Positions 7,302 to 16,027 of a stretch of 34,730 nucleotides of DNA are shown here, in pieces (within the stretch, counting starts at the first letter, position 1; the number at the start of each line of letters is the position of its first letter). This stretch comes from Ruminococcus sp. (GTDB lineage Bacteria; Bacillota; Clostridia; Oscillospirales; Acutalibacteraceae). The notes under the pieces were generated by a model. It was not told the DNA's origin and searched no databases. It was given only the letters and a program-made list of their open reading frames with translations. The stretch is taken from positions 1-34,730 of the forward strand of contig JAFUIK010000048.1 in the NCBI GenBank assembly GCA_017473955.1. Direction: 5' to 3'. The translations under genes and the position numbers were made by a program.

Positions 7302-8678
7302 ATGATACATCAATATAAATTAGGCGGATATAATATCGTGCTCGATATATGCTCAGGAGCTGTCCACGCTGTTGATGAAGTGGCTTACGATATTATCGCA
7401 ATGTTTCTTGATAACGATAAAGATACAGTGATTTCTGCTATGGCTGAAAAGTACGCTGACAGAGCTGATATCACAAAGGAAGATATACAAGAGTGCTATG
7501 CTCAGGTTGAGGCTTTAAAAGACAGCGGTAAACTTTTTGTAGAAGATACCTTTGAGCCAATGGCGGGTGAGCTTAAGCGTAAAACCGCAGGGGTTGTAAA
7601 GGCTTTATGTCTGCACATTGCCCACACCTGTAACTTAAACTGTGCTTATTGCTTTGCAAGTCAGGGTAAGTATCAGGGCGAAAGAGCTTTGATGAGCTTT
7701 GAAGTAGGCAAGCGTGCCCTTGATTTCCTTGTTGAAAATTCCGGCACAAGACACAATTTAGAGGTTGACTTTTTCGGCGGTGAACCGCTGATGAACTTCG
7801 ACGTTGTTAAACAGCTTGTAGAGTATGCCCGTTCAATCGAAAAAGAAAAGGGCAAGAACTTCCGTTTCACTCTTACTACAAACGGCGTTTTAATTGATGA
7901 TGACGTTATTGACTTTGCAAACAAAGAGATGAGCAACGTAGTTTTAAGTTTAGACGGCAGAAAAGAAGTTCACGATAAATTCAGAGTTGACTACTCAGGC
8001 AACGGAAGCTGGGAGAAAATCGTTCCTAAGTTTAAAAAGCTGGTAGATGCCAGAGGTAACAAGGACTACTATATGCGTGGTACCTTCACCCACCACAATC
8101 CTGACTTTTTAGAAGATATCAAAACTATGCTGGACTTAGGATTTACAGAGCTTTCTATGGAGCCTGTTGTCTGTGCGGATAGCGACCCGTCCGCTCTTAC
8201 ATATGATGATTTACCTATAGTTTTAGACCAGTACGAAAAACTAGCAGAGCTTATGATTAAGCGTAGAAAAGATGGCAAGCCGTTTACTTTCTACCACTAT
8301 ATGATAGACCTGCAGGGCGGTCCGTGTATTTACAAGCGTATTTCAGGCTGTGGTTCGGGTACAGAGTATATGGCGGTTACTCCTTGGGGTGACCTCTATC
8401 CATGTCACCAGTTTGTAGGTGATGAAAAGTACCTGCTCGGTAACATCTTCGACGGTGTTAAGAACACAGCGATTCAGGATGAATTTATGGAGTGCAACGT
8501 GTACTCTCGTGAGGAGTGCAGAGATTGCTGGGCAAGACTTTACTGCTCAGGCGGTTGTGCTGCAAATGCGTACCACGCAACAGGTTCAGTCAAAGGCGTG
8601 TATAAATACGGCTGTGAGCTGTTCAAAAAGCGTATGGAATGTGCGATTATGGCTGAGGTTGACAGACTTTTATCATAA
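7302..8678 (+). CDS. scfB: SCIFF maturase, radical SAM/SPASM thioether-forming enzyme
   Basis: 458 aa. Residues 1-90 form a peptide-recognition (RRE-like) region. The radical SAM motif CNLNCAYCF (C-x3-C-x2-C, about residues 110-118) binds the [4Fe-4S] cluster that cleaves S-adenosylmethionine. The middle carries FFGGEPLMNF and TLTTNGVL. The C-terminus has the SPASM cysteines: CGSGTEY...CHQF, then CNVYSREECRDCWARLYCSGGC and a final YGCELF, which hold two auxiliary clusters. The enzyme installs thioether links from cysteine sulfur on the SCIFF peptide. Length and motif order are as expected. GAGGAG precedes the ATG. It follows the peptide gene after a terminator hairpin. Confidence 0.94.
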   Translation: MIHQYKLGGYNIVLDICSGAVHAVDEVAYDIIAMFLDNDKDTVISAMAEKYADRADITKEDIQECYAQVEALKDSGKLFVEDTFEPMAGELKRKTAGVVKALCLHIAHTCNLNCAYCFASQGKYQGERALMSFEVGKRALDFLVENSGTRHNLEVDFFGGEPLMNFDVVKQLVEYARSIEKEKGKNFRFTLTTNGVLIDDDVIDFANKEMSNVVLSLDGRKEVHDKFRVDYSGNGSWEKIVPKFKKLVDARGNKDYYMRGTFTHHNPDFLEDIKTMLDLGFTELSMEPVVCADSDPSALTYDDLPIVLDQYEKLAELMIKRRKDGKPFTFYHYMIDLQGGPCIYKRISGCGSGTEYMAVTPWGDLYPCHQFVGDEKYLLGNIFDGVKNTAIQDEFMECNVYSREECRDCWARLYCSGGCAANAYHATGSVKGVYKYGCELFKKRMECAIMAEVDRLLS

Positions 8679-8686
8679 ATTTCAAA

Positions 8687-8710
8687 TAGTAGGGGCGAAT
8701 CGGTCGTCCG
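8687..8710. repeat. Short dispersed element (GTAGGGGCGA...GGTCGTCC type)
   Basis: GTAGGGGCGA-ATCGGTCGTCCG lies between the maturase and the decarboxylase. Nearly the same sequence, reverse-complemented, occurs at 17527-17551. It is probably one copy of a genome-wide intergenic repeat. Confidence 0.5.
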
Positions 8711-8734
8711 AATGAACTACCCAAAGAGGTCTAA

Positions 8735-10108
8735 ATGAACACACCAATCGTAGAGTTTGTAAAAAAATACATCAAGAGCAACATCGTCCGAGCTCATATG
8801 CCCGGTCACAAGGGCGAGAGCGTTTTGGGCTGTGAACAATTTGATATAACCGAAATCAAGGGAGCAGACTCGCTTTTTGAGTGTGAGTCTATAATTAAGG
8901 AAAGCGAGCAAAACGCAGGCTCTCTTTTCAACGCTCATACCTTTTATTCGACCGAGGGTTCGTCGCTGTGTATTCGTGCGATGCTGTACCTTACGCTTCT
9001 TTATGCTAAAAAAGAGGGGAAAGCCCCCCTCGTTTTAGCAGGCAGAAACGCTCACAAAACCTTTTTGTCGGCAGTTGCCTTACTCGATTTTGAGGTTGAG
9101 TGGCTGTATCCTGAGAACGGAACATATCTGTCTGTTGACATAACTGCCGAGCATCTGGACGACAAGCTTAGCAAAATGAGCGTATCTCCTGTCGCTATAT
9201 ATCTCACATCACCCGATTACTTAGGCAACACGCTTGATATAAAAGGAATTTCAAAAGTGTGCAAAAAGCACGGTGTTTTACTTTTAGTTGACAACGCTCA
9301 CGGAGCATACTTAAAGTTTTTGGGAAATTCCCAGCATCCGCTTGATTTGGGAGCTGACCTTTGTTGCGACTCAGCACACAAAACTCTCCCTGTTTTAACA
9401 GGCGGTGCGTACCTACACATTTCGAAAAACGCGGACATACTTTTGTCTCAAAAGGCAAAAATCGCTCTTTCACTTTTTGCTTCAACCTCTCCGTCGTACC
9501 TTATAATGCAGTCGCTCGATATGGCGAATTTGTATTTAAGCGACGGTTACCGCGAGAAGCTTAACGCGTTTATCAAAAAGGTGGATGTTTTAAAGAGTGA
9601 TTTGTTAGAAAACGGCTACACACTCACAGGTGACGAACCGCTGAAAGTGACGATAAACGCTAAACACTACGGTTATACGGGCATTGAGCTTGCAGAGCTT
9701 TTGAGAGAAAAAAATGTCGAGTGCGAGTTTGCTGACCCTGACTTTTTAGTGCTGATGCTGACCCCGTCATTAAAAGACAGCGAGCTTATTAAAATAAAAG
9801 ATGCTTTGATGGATATCAAAAAGCATGAGGAAATAAAAACCACAAAACTTCCGTTTTGTATTCCGAAAAGGGTTATGAGTGTGCGTGATGCCGTGATGTC
9901 CTTGTCAAAAACCGTGAAAGTTAAGGACAGCATCGGCAAGGTGCTATCAACTGCAACGGTGTCGTGTCCTCCTGCTGTGCCTGTTTTGGTAAGCGGAGAG
10001 CTGATTGATGAAAACGCTCTGTCGCTTTTTGAGTATTACAATATAACAGAATGTGAAATTGTAGTCGACATCATCCCCGATGTTTCGCGTTACAACACAC
10101 CTACATAA
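8735..10108 (+). CDS. Orn/Lys/Arg decarboxylase family protein (PLP, fold type I)
   Basis: 457 aa. MPGHKG near residue 21 is followed by STEGSS (about 70-75), VDNAHGAYL (about 184-192) and DSAHKTLPVLTGGAYLH, whose Lys should bind pyridoxal phosphate. These are the marks of the aspartate-aminotransferase-fold decarboxylases acting on arginine, lysine or ornithine to make polyamine precursors. The protein is shorter than the large inducible enzymes and resembles the YaaO/SpeA type of Firmicutes. Substrate cannot be chosen from sequence. AAAGAGG precedes the ATG. It lies 56 bases after the SCIFF maturase on the same strand and may be read from that transcript, but nothing links it functionally. 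Confidence 0.85.
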   Translation: MNTPIVEFVKKYIKSNIVRAHMPGHKGESVLGCEQFDITEIKGADSLFECESIIKESEQNAGSLFNAHTFYSTEGSSLCIRAMLYLTLLYAKKEGKAPLVLAGRNAHKTFLSAVALLDFEVEWLYPENGTYLSVDITAEHLDDKLSKMSVSPVAIYLTSPDYLGNTLDIKGISKVCKKHGVLLLVDNAHGAYLKFLGNSQHPLDLGADLCCDSAHKTLPVLTGGAYLHISKNADILLSQKAKIALSLFASTSPSYLIMQSLDMANLYLSDGYREKLNAFIKKVDVLKSDLLENGYTLTGDEPLKVTINAKHYGYTGIELAELLREKNVECEFADPDFLVLMLTPSLKDSELIKIKDALMDIKKHEEIKTTKLPFCIPKRVMSVRDAVMSLSKTVKVKDSIGKVLSTATVSCPPAVPVLVSGELIDENALSLFEYYNITECEIVVDIIPDVSRYNTPT

Positions 10109-10118
10109 CGATAAACGA

Positions 10119-10147
10119 AAACACCGCCTTAGAGCGGTGTTTTTTGC
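10119..10147 (+). terminator. Terminator of the decarboxylase gene
   Basis: Stem ACACCGC/GCGGTGT with a 6-nt loop, then TTTTTTG. Confidence 0.88.
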
Positions 10148-10157
10148 GTTATTAGGC

Positions 10158-10186
10158 TTGACAAAATTGTCTACAAATGATAGATT
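10158..10186 (+). promoter_or_regulatory. Promoter with overlapping candidate BlaI-type operator
   Basis: TTGACA (10158-10163), 17-base spacer, TAGATT (10181-10186). A dyad TCTA-CAAATGA-TAGA (10170-10184) overlaps the -10 box and contains the TACAAATG core seen in operators of the BlaI/MecI family. The downstream repressor probably controls its own operon here. Confidence 0.7.
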
Positions 10187-10228
10187 TTAAGTGGGATTAT
10201 AATATTAAATTAAAATGAGGTGTTATTT

Positions 10229-10591
10229 ATGAAAGAATACAGACTTGGTGCATTGGAATCCCGTTTTGCGGATATCGTATGGGAGAACGCTCCGATTAAA
10301 ACTCCTGAGCTTGTTAAGATTTGTGAGGAGGAGTTTAACTGGAAACGTACCACTACTTACACAGTTTTGAAAAGACTGTCTAACGGCGGACTTTTCAAGC
10401 TTGAGAATGGTACAGTTCACGCTTTGCTTTCTCGCGACGAGTTTTACTCAAAGCAGAGCAAGCACTATGTAAAGGAGAGCTTTGGCGGTTCGCTCCCTGC
10501 GTTTTTATCTGCGTTTACATCAAACCGCAAATTATCAACTGACGAGGTTAATGAGATCAAAAAGATGATCGAAAATTTCGAGGAGAAATAA
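10229..10591 (+). CDS. BlaI/MecI-family transcriptional repressor
   Basis: 120 aa winged-helix protein. LESRFADIVWENAPIKTPEL and KRTTTYTVLKRLSNGGLF (about residues 38-55) are the recognition region typical of BlaI, MecI and CopY repressors. Such repressors bind a dyad as dimers and are removed when the partner M56 protease is activated. I start at the ATG at 10229, which has TGAGGTG at good spacing; a GTG nine bases earlier overlaps that RBS. The M56 gene follows after a single base, so the pair is translationally coupled. No beta-lactamase gene is near, so the regulon is probably a cell-surface response. Confidence 0.88.
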   Translation: MKEYRLGALESRFADIVWENAPIKTPELVKICEEEFNWKRTTTYTVLKRLSNGGLFKLENGTVHALLSRDEFYSKQSKHYVKESFGGSLPAFLSAFTSNRKLSTDEVNEIKKMIENFEEK

Positions 10592-10592
10592 A

Positions 10593-11861
10593 ATGACCAC
10601 CGCACTTTTCTCAAAAATTCTCAGCCTTAGCGTTACTGCGTCCTTTTTGATGGTAGCGGTAATTGTTTTAAGGCTTTTTCTTAAAAAATCCCCCAAAGGT
10701 ATGCGATACTTCCTTTGGGCGATGGTTGGGTTGAGGCTACTGTTTCCGTTTGAAATAGAAAGCCCGTTTTCCGTGTTACCATCAAAAAGCGAGCTTAATA
10801 GTGCTTCTGTTGTGCCGACAACAACTGTTGCAACAAATACCGAACCGATAAAGGTGAGTGAGAGCGTCGGCATTTTTGAGGTGCTTACATATGTGTGGCT
10901 TTTTGGCGTTGTGCTGATGCTGTTGTATATGCTTTTTAGCTTTATACGAGTGCGTTTGATGGTGCGTGAAAACGTGCTTTATAAAGACGAAATATATCTG
11001 TGCGACCACGTTAACAGCCCGTTTGTTTTAGGCATAATAAAGCCTAAGATTTATATTAATTCGTCGATGTCAAAACGAGATATGAAGCTGATTATTGCAC
11101 ACGAGCGTACTCATATTAAGCACGGCGATAATATATGGAAGCCACTTGGTTTTATACTTTTATGTGTTTACTGGTTTAATCCGCTTTGTTGGGTGTCGTA
11201 TTTTCTATTTGTTAAAGATATCGAGCTTTTCTGCGACGAAAGCGTTGTAAAAACACTTTCCAAAAAGGGCAAGAAAAACTACTCTTACGCCTTACTTTCT
11301 TGCAGTATGAGTAAAAATATGGTCACAGCCTGCCCTTTGGCTTTTGCTGAAAACAGCGTTAAAACGCGAGTCAGAAATATCTTAAGCTACAAAAAACCTG
11401 CTGTGTACATAATCGTCATTTCGGCTATCTTGTGTGTTGTCACTTCGCTTATGTTTATGACACACCCAGTTTCGGCAAAAGAGGTTGAAAAGTCAGAGAA
11501 TGTCACCGAAACAGTTTTTGAAACTGTCGCAGAAACTACCGCACCGACAGTAGCAGAAACAGAAATAGAAACACAAGCTCCAACAGAGAAACCGACGGAA
11601 AAACCCAAAAAGGCTCAAATAACAAATGAGTCACAAATTAATAGCCAAATTACAAACGCACCGCAAGAGCCTGCACAGAGTATAACACAGCCCGAACAGG
11701 AAGATAACTTTATTGATGAGATTATTGATGATGATATCAACAACTCGGATAAAAACGAGTTGTTAGACATAAATCAAGTAAAAGAAAATGTGTATGGCGG
11801 TTCAAAAAACCTTGTTGTATTAGATCGTAATAATAACAATATTTTATATAAAAAGGATTAG
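10593..11861 (+). CDS. M56 (BlaR1/MecR1-like) membrane metallopeptidase sensor
   Basis: 422 aa. Hydrophobic helices at ~10-30, 38-52, 97-119 and 182-205 flank the zinc motif HERTH (H170, E171, H174), with ELFCDES near residue 212 as the third-ligand region. A further helix near residues 269-288 is followed by ~130 external residues rich in Thr, Glu and Pro (PTEKPTEKPKK). It lacks the penicillin-binding sensor domain of BlaR1, so beta-lactams are unlikely to be the signal. It should sense something outside and cleave, or cause cleavage of, the BlaI-type repressor encoded just upstream. GAGGAG is the RBS. A 9-bp inverted repeat (11739-11764) lies inside the coding sequence near its end. Confidence 0.87.
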   Translation: MTTALFSKILSLSVTASFLMVAVIVLRLFLKKSPKGMRYFLWAMVGLRLLFPFEIESPFSVLPSKSELNSASVVPTTTVATNTEPIKVSESVGIFEVLTYVWLFGVVLMLLYMLFSFIRVRLMVRENVLYKDEIYLCDHVNSPFVLGIIKPKIYINSSMSKRDMKLIIAHERTHIKHGDNIWKPLGFILLCVYWFNPLCWVSYFLFVKDIELFCDESVVKTLSKKGKKNYSYALLSCSMSKNMVTACPLAFAENSVKTRVRNILSYKKPAVYIIVISAILCVVTSLMFMTHPVSAKEVEKSENVTETVFETVAETTAPTVAETEIETQAPTEKPTEKPKKAQITNESQINSQITNAPQEPAQSITQPEQEDNFIDEIIDDDINNSDKNELLDINQVKENVYGGSKNLVVLDRNNNNILYKKD

Positions 11862-11881
11862 ATCCTTGTAGGAGTTAAATT

Positions 11882-13759
11882 ATGAATAAATGTTACAGCT
11901 CTAAAAAACGACTTTTATCTGTATTATTGTGTGTAGTAGTGCTCATCACTGTGGTTCTTGTGCCAATTAACGTATCCGCACAAGAAGTAGATAACTCACA
12001 AACATCAGATTACTACCCTTGGAAGGACAGTGAGTATCCGAAAATCGTGAGGGATGGCGTTATCTATACATTGGCTGACGATCAATTGATTATAACAAAT
12101 TGTAATAGAGCTGACCTTCCTGAAAATCTTGTCATTCCTAGCGAGATTGACGGCTATCTTGTAACATGTATATGGAGTTTCGCTTTTGAGCATGCACAAA
12201 AGCTTATCAGCGTTACGATTCCGAATACAATATATGGTATTGAAGAGTGTGCTTTTCAAAACTGTAAAAATTTGAAGTCCGTGACATTTGAAAGTGGTTC
12301 AACCCTCAAGCACGTAATGGAATGGGGTTTTGCAGGTTGTTCGTCTTTAGAGAGCATAACTCTGCCTGCAAGTTTGAAGAGTATCGGCGATATGATGTTT
12401 GAAAATTGCACCAGTCTTAAAAGTGTAACTATCGAGAACAACTCGTCATTAGTGTATATTGGCTCATACTCATTTGAAAATTGCGAAAATCTCGAATACT
12501 TTGATGTTCCTGCATCAGTTGAGATGATTTCTGAAGAAGCGTTTAAGAATTGTTATAGTCTGAGTAGAGTTGATTTGCACGAGGGATTGATAGAAATATG
12601 GGGGTATGCCTTTTTTAATTGTTTCAGCCTTCCTGAAATTTTTATTCCTGATAGTGTTGAGGAAATCGGTGCTTGTGCTCTGGGTTGTTTTGAGTATGAG
12701 GGTGATATATATTCAAACCCTGAATTCGTCGTAGTCGGAAGTCCCGACTCTCTAGCTGATGAATACGCAGAGGCGTATATGGTAACTTGGGAATACGGTC
12801 TTTCGGCACCAAAGCTTTCTTCTATCTCAAACACTACTGACGGTGTCAAGTTAACTTTTGAAAAGCTGTCAGGTGTCAGCGGTCAGTACCGCATTTATCG
12901 AAAAACTTCGGAGACATCTTGGAAAACACTAGCAAATATTACAAGCAATACATACACCGATAAAACGGCTGAATCGGGTGTTTACTACACCTACACCGTG
13001 AAGTTTATCGGCTACGATGGGACTGAGAGCCGTTACGATAAAAATGGGCTTTCCATTACCCGTCTTGTAACTCCAACAGTAACCAATATTGCTAATACAA
13101 ATGATGGCGTTAAGCTCACTATCAGTGAGGTTAAGGGTGCTGTTAAGTATCGTGTGTACTACAAAACAAGCGATGGCTGGAAAGGTATCGACAACACTGA
13201 CACAACTACCTTTGTGCACGAAAGTGCTAAGTCTGGTGAGTCGTACACATACACAGTAAAAGCTTTTGATAAATACGATTCATCCAGCTCGTTTGATTCA
13301 AAGGGCTTTACAAATCAGTTTATCGAGACTCCTGTAATCACCGCTGTTTCTAGTACAAAAGATGGCGTGAAGATAAGCTGGAATAAGGTTACGGGTGCAG
13401 GTATTTATCGTGTTTATGTTAAAACCGACACAGGCTGGAAGGGCTTGGGTAATACAACCTCGACCACATTTACTGATACAAGTGCTACATCACGCGGAAG
13501 ATATACCTACACTGTCAGATGTATGGCACAGGATGGTAAAACCGCAGTGAGTGGCTACGATAAAGAGGGTAAAAGCTGCACTGTGTTTAGCACAGCTTCT
13601 ATGAAAGAAATGCAAAGCAAGATTAATAAAATCCAGCGACATGACGGTGCCGATAAATATCCAAGTTCCATAAAGCCACAGCTCAACAAGCAACAAAAGT
13701 CGAGAGTTAGCATACAAAGCTTGTCCGAAAAGCTTAAATTACTGTTAAATAACAAGTAA
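11882..13759 (+). CDS. Secreted BspA-like LRR protein with three Fn3-like repeats
   Basis: 625 aa. The first ~34 residues are a signal peptide (KKRLLSVLLC ... VSAQE). Residues ~75-285 hold leucine-rich repeats of the LRR_5/BspA type, with units such as SITLPASLKSIGDMMFENCTS. Residues ~315-570 hold three repeats of ~80 residues, each starting like TDGVKL and containing YRIYRKT or YRVYYKT and YTYTV; these look like fibronectin type III folds. The last ~50 residues are basic and polar with no LPXTG or membrane anchor, so it is secreted or held non-covalently. It begins 20 bases after the M56 gene with the RBS TAGGAG and ends in a strong terminator, so it is probably part of that operon. BspA-like proteins often bind host proteins or other cells. 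Confidence 0.86.
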   Translation: MNKCYSSKKRLLSVLLCVVVLITVVLVPINVSAQEVDNSQTSDYYPWKDSEYPKIVRDGVIYTLADDQLIITNCNRADLPENLVIPSEIDGYLVTCIWSFAFEHAQKLISVTIPNTIYGIEECAFQNCKNLKSVTFESGSTLKHVMEWGFAGCSSLESITLPASLKSIGDMMFENCTSLKSVTIENNSSLVYIGSYSFENCENLEYFDVPASVEMISEEAFKNCYSLSRVDLHEGLIEIWGYAFFNCFSLPEIFIPDSVEEIGACALGCFEYEGDIYSNPEFVVVGSPDSLADEYAEAYMVTWEYGLSAPKLSSISNTTDGVKLTFEKLSGVSGQYRIYRKTSETSWKTLANITSNTYTDKTAESGVYYTYTVKFIGYDGTESRYDKNGLSITRLVTPTVTNIANTNDGVKLTISEVKGAVKYRVYYKTSDGWKGIDNTDTTTFVHESAKSGESYTYTVKAFDKYDSSSSFDSKGFTNQFIETPVITAVSSTKDGVKISWNKVTGAGIYRVYVKTDTGWKGLGNTTSTTFTDTSATSRGRYTYTVRCMAQDGKTAVSGYDKEGKSCTVFSTASMKEMQSKINKIQRHDGADKYPSSIKPQLNKQQKSRVSIQSLSEKLKLLLNNK

Positions 13760-13790
13760 ATTATATAGTGTATCAAAACCAACAATATGT

Positions 13791-13822
13791 AACCGAAAGG
13801 CTTTTGCCTTTCGGTTTTTTGT
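13791..13822 (+). terminator. Terminator of the BlaI-M56-LRR operon
   Basis: Perfect 11-bp stem AACCGAAAGGC/GCCTTTCGGTT with a TTTT loop, followed by TTTTGTTTT. Confidence 0.9.
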
Positions 13823-13840
13823 TTTACGCAGATTTTTTAA

Positions 13841-14905
13841 TTAAGCAATCTGTGTAATAACAAGATGTGCAGAAACAGGACGAGTGCCTCCTGCTAGTGG
13901 TGTAATAGTAAGTGCGGCGGCGTTGCCAGCAGGATTGCGAACGGTAAGCGTTGAGTTTACTGCAGTAGTTTCAACTATAGCCATACCGACAATCTGTGAT
14001 GCACCGGCGGCTCTTCCGACTACTGTATACTCCAAATCAGCACCATTTAAGGTCAGTATTAACTGGCCTGCTTCGTCTACACTCACTTCAAATAACACCT
14101 GATAGGTTCCTATCTGTGCCAGATTGAATGAATCAGCACCGAGTCTGGTTATTTCAGCACCGCTGTTAGGGCCATCTTGTGGGAAGCTGACATCAGTTCC
14201 CGGTGCTACTGTAGCGGCATTATCAGGTGGCATCAGTGCGTAAAAATCAGCATAGCCCAGCACTCCGCCCGCAGGACCCTGAGGACCAGCAGGACCAGTT
14301 GCACCTACAGGGCCTTGAGGACCAACAGGGCCAACTTCACCCGCAGGACCCTGAGGACCAGCAGGACCAGTTGCACCTACAGGACCCTGAGGACCAACAG
14401 GACCTACTTCACCCGCAGGACCCTGAGGACCAGCAGGACCAGTTGCACCTACAGGACCCTGAGGACCAACAGGACCAACTTCACCTGCAGGACCTTGAGG
14501 GCCAGCAGGGCCGACTTCACCCGCAGGACCCTGAGGACCCACAGGACCAGTTGCACCTACAGGACCCTGAGGACCAGCAGGACCTACTTCACCCGCAGGA
14601 CCCTGAGGACCCTGAGGACCTATAGAACCACTTTCGCCTACAGGTCCCTGTGGACCAATAGGACCGGGGAAACCTCTCGGACCAACGGGACCGACAGGAC
14701 CTTGAGGTCCGTTTAAGCCTCTTGGACCTATAGGACCTTGCGGACCTCTTGGACCGGCAGGACCTCTTGGGCCTGGAGGGCAATTGGAACAGTCGCAGTT
14801 ATAAGAGCAACTATTTGCACAAGGACTTTTCTGACAACCGCAGTTGTAGTCGTTCTGCGTATTGTTATCGTTCCAGTTTCCATTGTATAAGTTCCATTTG
14901 TTCAT
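13841..14905 (-). CDS. Collagen-like (Gly-X-Y) protein with BclA-like C-terminal domain
   Basis: 354 aa. Residues 1-44 are polar, rich in Asn and Cys (about eight cysteines), and lack a signal peptide. Residues 45-212 are 56 uninterrupted Gly-X-Y triplets. Residues 213-354 form a beta-rich domain ([13 protein letters not shown]... [12 protein letters not shown]... HLVITQIA) like the trimerising C-terminal domains of BclA-type exosporium proteins. It probably forms trimeric filaments on a spore or cell surface. The start ATG at 14905 has a near-perfect RBS (AAGGAGGTGA); the frame is open 23 codons further but without RBS. There are no cell-wall sorting signals, consistent with a coat or exosporium protein made inside a mother cell. 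Confidence 0.88.
   Translation of the reverse strand: MNKWNLYNGNWNDNNTQNDYNCGCQKSPCANSCSYNCDCSNCPPGPRGPAGPRGPQGPIGPRGLNGPQGPVGPVGPRGFPGPIGPQGPVGESGSIGPQGPQGPAGEVGPAGPQGPVGATGPVGPQGPAGEVGPAGPQGPAGEVGPVGPQGPVGATGPAGPQGPAGEVGPVGPQGPVGATGPAGPQGPAGEVGPVGPQGPVGATGPAGPQGPAGGVLGYADFYALMPPDNAATVAPGTDVSFPQDGPNSGAEITRLGADSFNLAQIGTYQVLFEVSVDEAGQLILTLNGADLEYTVVGRAAGASQIVGMAIVETTAVNSTLTVRNPAGNAAALTITPLAGGTRPVSAHLVITQIA
14268..14610 (-). repeat. 72-bp tandem repeats inside the collagen-like gene
   Basis: The unit encodes [20 protein letters not shown] followed by AGEV (24 residues). About three full copies and several partial ones are nearly identical in DNA as well as protein, so copy number is likely to vary between strains. 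Confidence 0.85.
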
Positions 14906-14934
14906 TTTTTCACCTCCTTGATATCCGTGTGTTA

Positions 14935-14964
14935 TATAATATGCCACCCTATGGGTATGTGGCA
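14935..14964 (-). promoter_or_regulatory. Possible sporulation-type -10 element and dyad upstream of the collagen-like gene
   Basis: On the minus strand CATATTATA fits CATAnnnTA, the -10 pattern of the mother-cell sigma factor K. A dyad TGCCAC...GTGGCA (14942-14964) overlaps its start. No sigma-A -35 box is visible. The -35 match is weak, so this is tentative. Confidence 0.3.
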
Positions 14965-15017
14965 CATAAAACATTTATCTTGATAGTTAATATGAAAAGC
15001 TCACTGCTTGTCTTAAT

Positions 15018-15060
15018 ATAAAAAAACACCCGAAAAGAACGCAAGGTTTCTTCTCGGGTG
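15018..15060 (-). terminator. Terminator of the TetR / FliB-like operon
   Basis: Minus-strand 13-bp stem with one mismatch (CACCCGAGAAGAA/TTCTTTTCGGGTG), 8-nt loop, then TTTTTTT. It lies ~40 bases after the FliB-like gene. Confidence 0.85.
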
Positions 15061-15101
15061 GCGTTATATTTGTACTGTTTTAAGTGATAATGTAAGTACC
15101 G

Positions 15102-16025
15102 CTAAGCTATATCGAACAGCGTGTACAAATTCTCGTCGGAGTATTCGATTTCCGATGAAAACATACGGGCGACTTCTATATGGTCAGACAGGTCGAAGTT
15201 GCCTTTTTTGTTGTAAATTAAAGCTCCTAGGTGGTATATGAGTCTGTACGCAAGCTTTACAAAGCACGCCCTGCTTTGAGCTTCATACAAGTCGGGCGAA
15301 TTTGCAAAATGGCGGTATATAAGATAAACGCAAAATTGCTCGTATTCGTGCTGTCTTTGTGACATATATTTATCAAAATCAACGGTGTCAAGCTGTTCAC
15401 AGTTTTCTTTAAGCAAAGATAAAAGCTCGCCCCAATTTTTGTCGAGCATCTCAAGACTTAGCATCACATCGCACAGCTCTTTAATGCTTATATTGTTTTC
15501 CGTTGTGTCGCATAAAGCCAGCATATCATAAAGTCGCTCATCAATGCTTTTGTCCCTGTTTTGCAGAGCTCTTATAATTTCGTCCCTAAGTAAGATGATT
15601 TCATCGTCAGTGGTTATTTTTTCGTCACTAATAAGTGTCGTTTTCTCTTTTTGTGACAAAATTATCCTGCCTGCTTCTTCACAACAAAGCCCAAGGCCGC
15701 TTTCAATTCTGTCGGGCAATTCGTTGTGAAACCGAGGATGCTGTGAGCAGATTGTACAAAGCTTTTTTTCGCCTAAGGTGCAGATTATATCGCACAGGTT
15801 TTTGTCATTTAAAAAAGGACAGCGTTCTTCGCTTTTGAGCTTAAAATGCGGTGTGTCAGAAAGCTCTATGTTATCCCTGAGCCTTTTGCCAAACTCTCCC
15901 TCAATAGAGTTATAGTATGCGAGTGTATCTTCGTCAATATCAATTTCCCAGCCGATACAGCAGTTGTGCTTACATTTATCTGCTATGCATTTAAATTTAT
16001 CGTAATAATCAGGGTAGATATGCAT
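15102..16025 (-). CDS. FliB-like (flagellin lysine-N-methylase family) Cys-rich protein
   Basis: 307 aa. The N-terminus has CIADKCKHNCCIGW (C13, C18, C22, C23), followed by CPFL, CDIICTL, CTICSQHPRF and LGLCCEEAGR. This cysteine pattern matches the family named after Salmonella FliB, which methylates flagellin lysines, and related YkgJ-type metal or Fe-S centres. No flagellar gene is in the window, and many non-motile Clostridia carry the family, so the substrate here is unknown. I start at the ATG at 16025, preceded by GGAAGG and lying 2 bases after the TetR stop codon; the open frame continues upstream inside the TetR gene and is not used. The tight spacing means cotranslation with the regulator. 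Confidence 0.75.
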   Translation of the reverse strand: MHIYPDYYDKFKCIADKCKHNCCIGWEIDIDEDTLAYYNSIEGEFGKRLRDNIELSDTPHFKLKSEERCPFLNDKNLCDIICTLGEKKLCTICSQHPRFHNELPDRIESGLGLCCEEAGRIILSQKEKTTLISDEKITTDDEIILLRDEIIRALQNRDKSIDERLYDMLALCDTTENNISIKELCDVMLSLEMLDKNWGELLSLLKENCEQLDTVDFDKYMSQRQHEYEQFCVYLIYRHFANSPDLYEAQSRACFVKLAYRLIYHLGALIYNKKGNFDLSDHIEVARMFSSEIEYSDENLYTLFDIA

Positions 16026-16027
16026 AC

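Noticed and set aside
10220-11861. Beta-lactam resistance operon
   Set aside because: BlaI- and BlaR1-like genes are present, but the sensor lacks a penicillin-binding domain and no beta-lactamase or PBP2a gene follows.
14270-14610. CRISPR array
   Set aside because: The regular repeats are coding Gly-X-Y triplets with no unique spacers.
14177-14716. Two long plus-strand open frames rich in Arg/Thr or Gln/Asp/Pro
   Set aside because: They are antisense shadows created by the Gly-X-Y repeats of the collagen-like gene.
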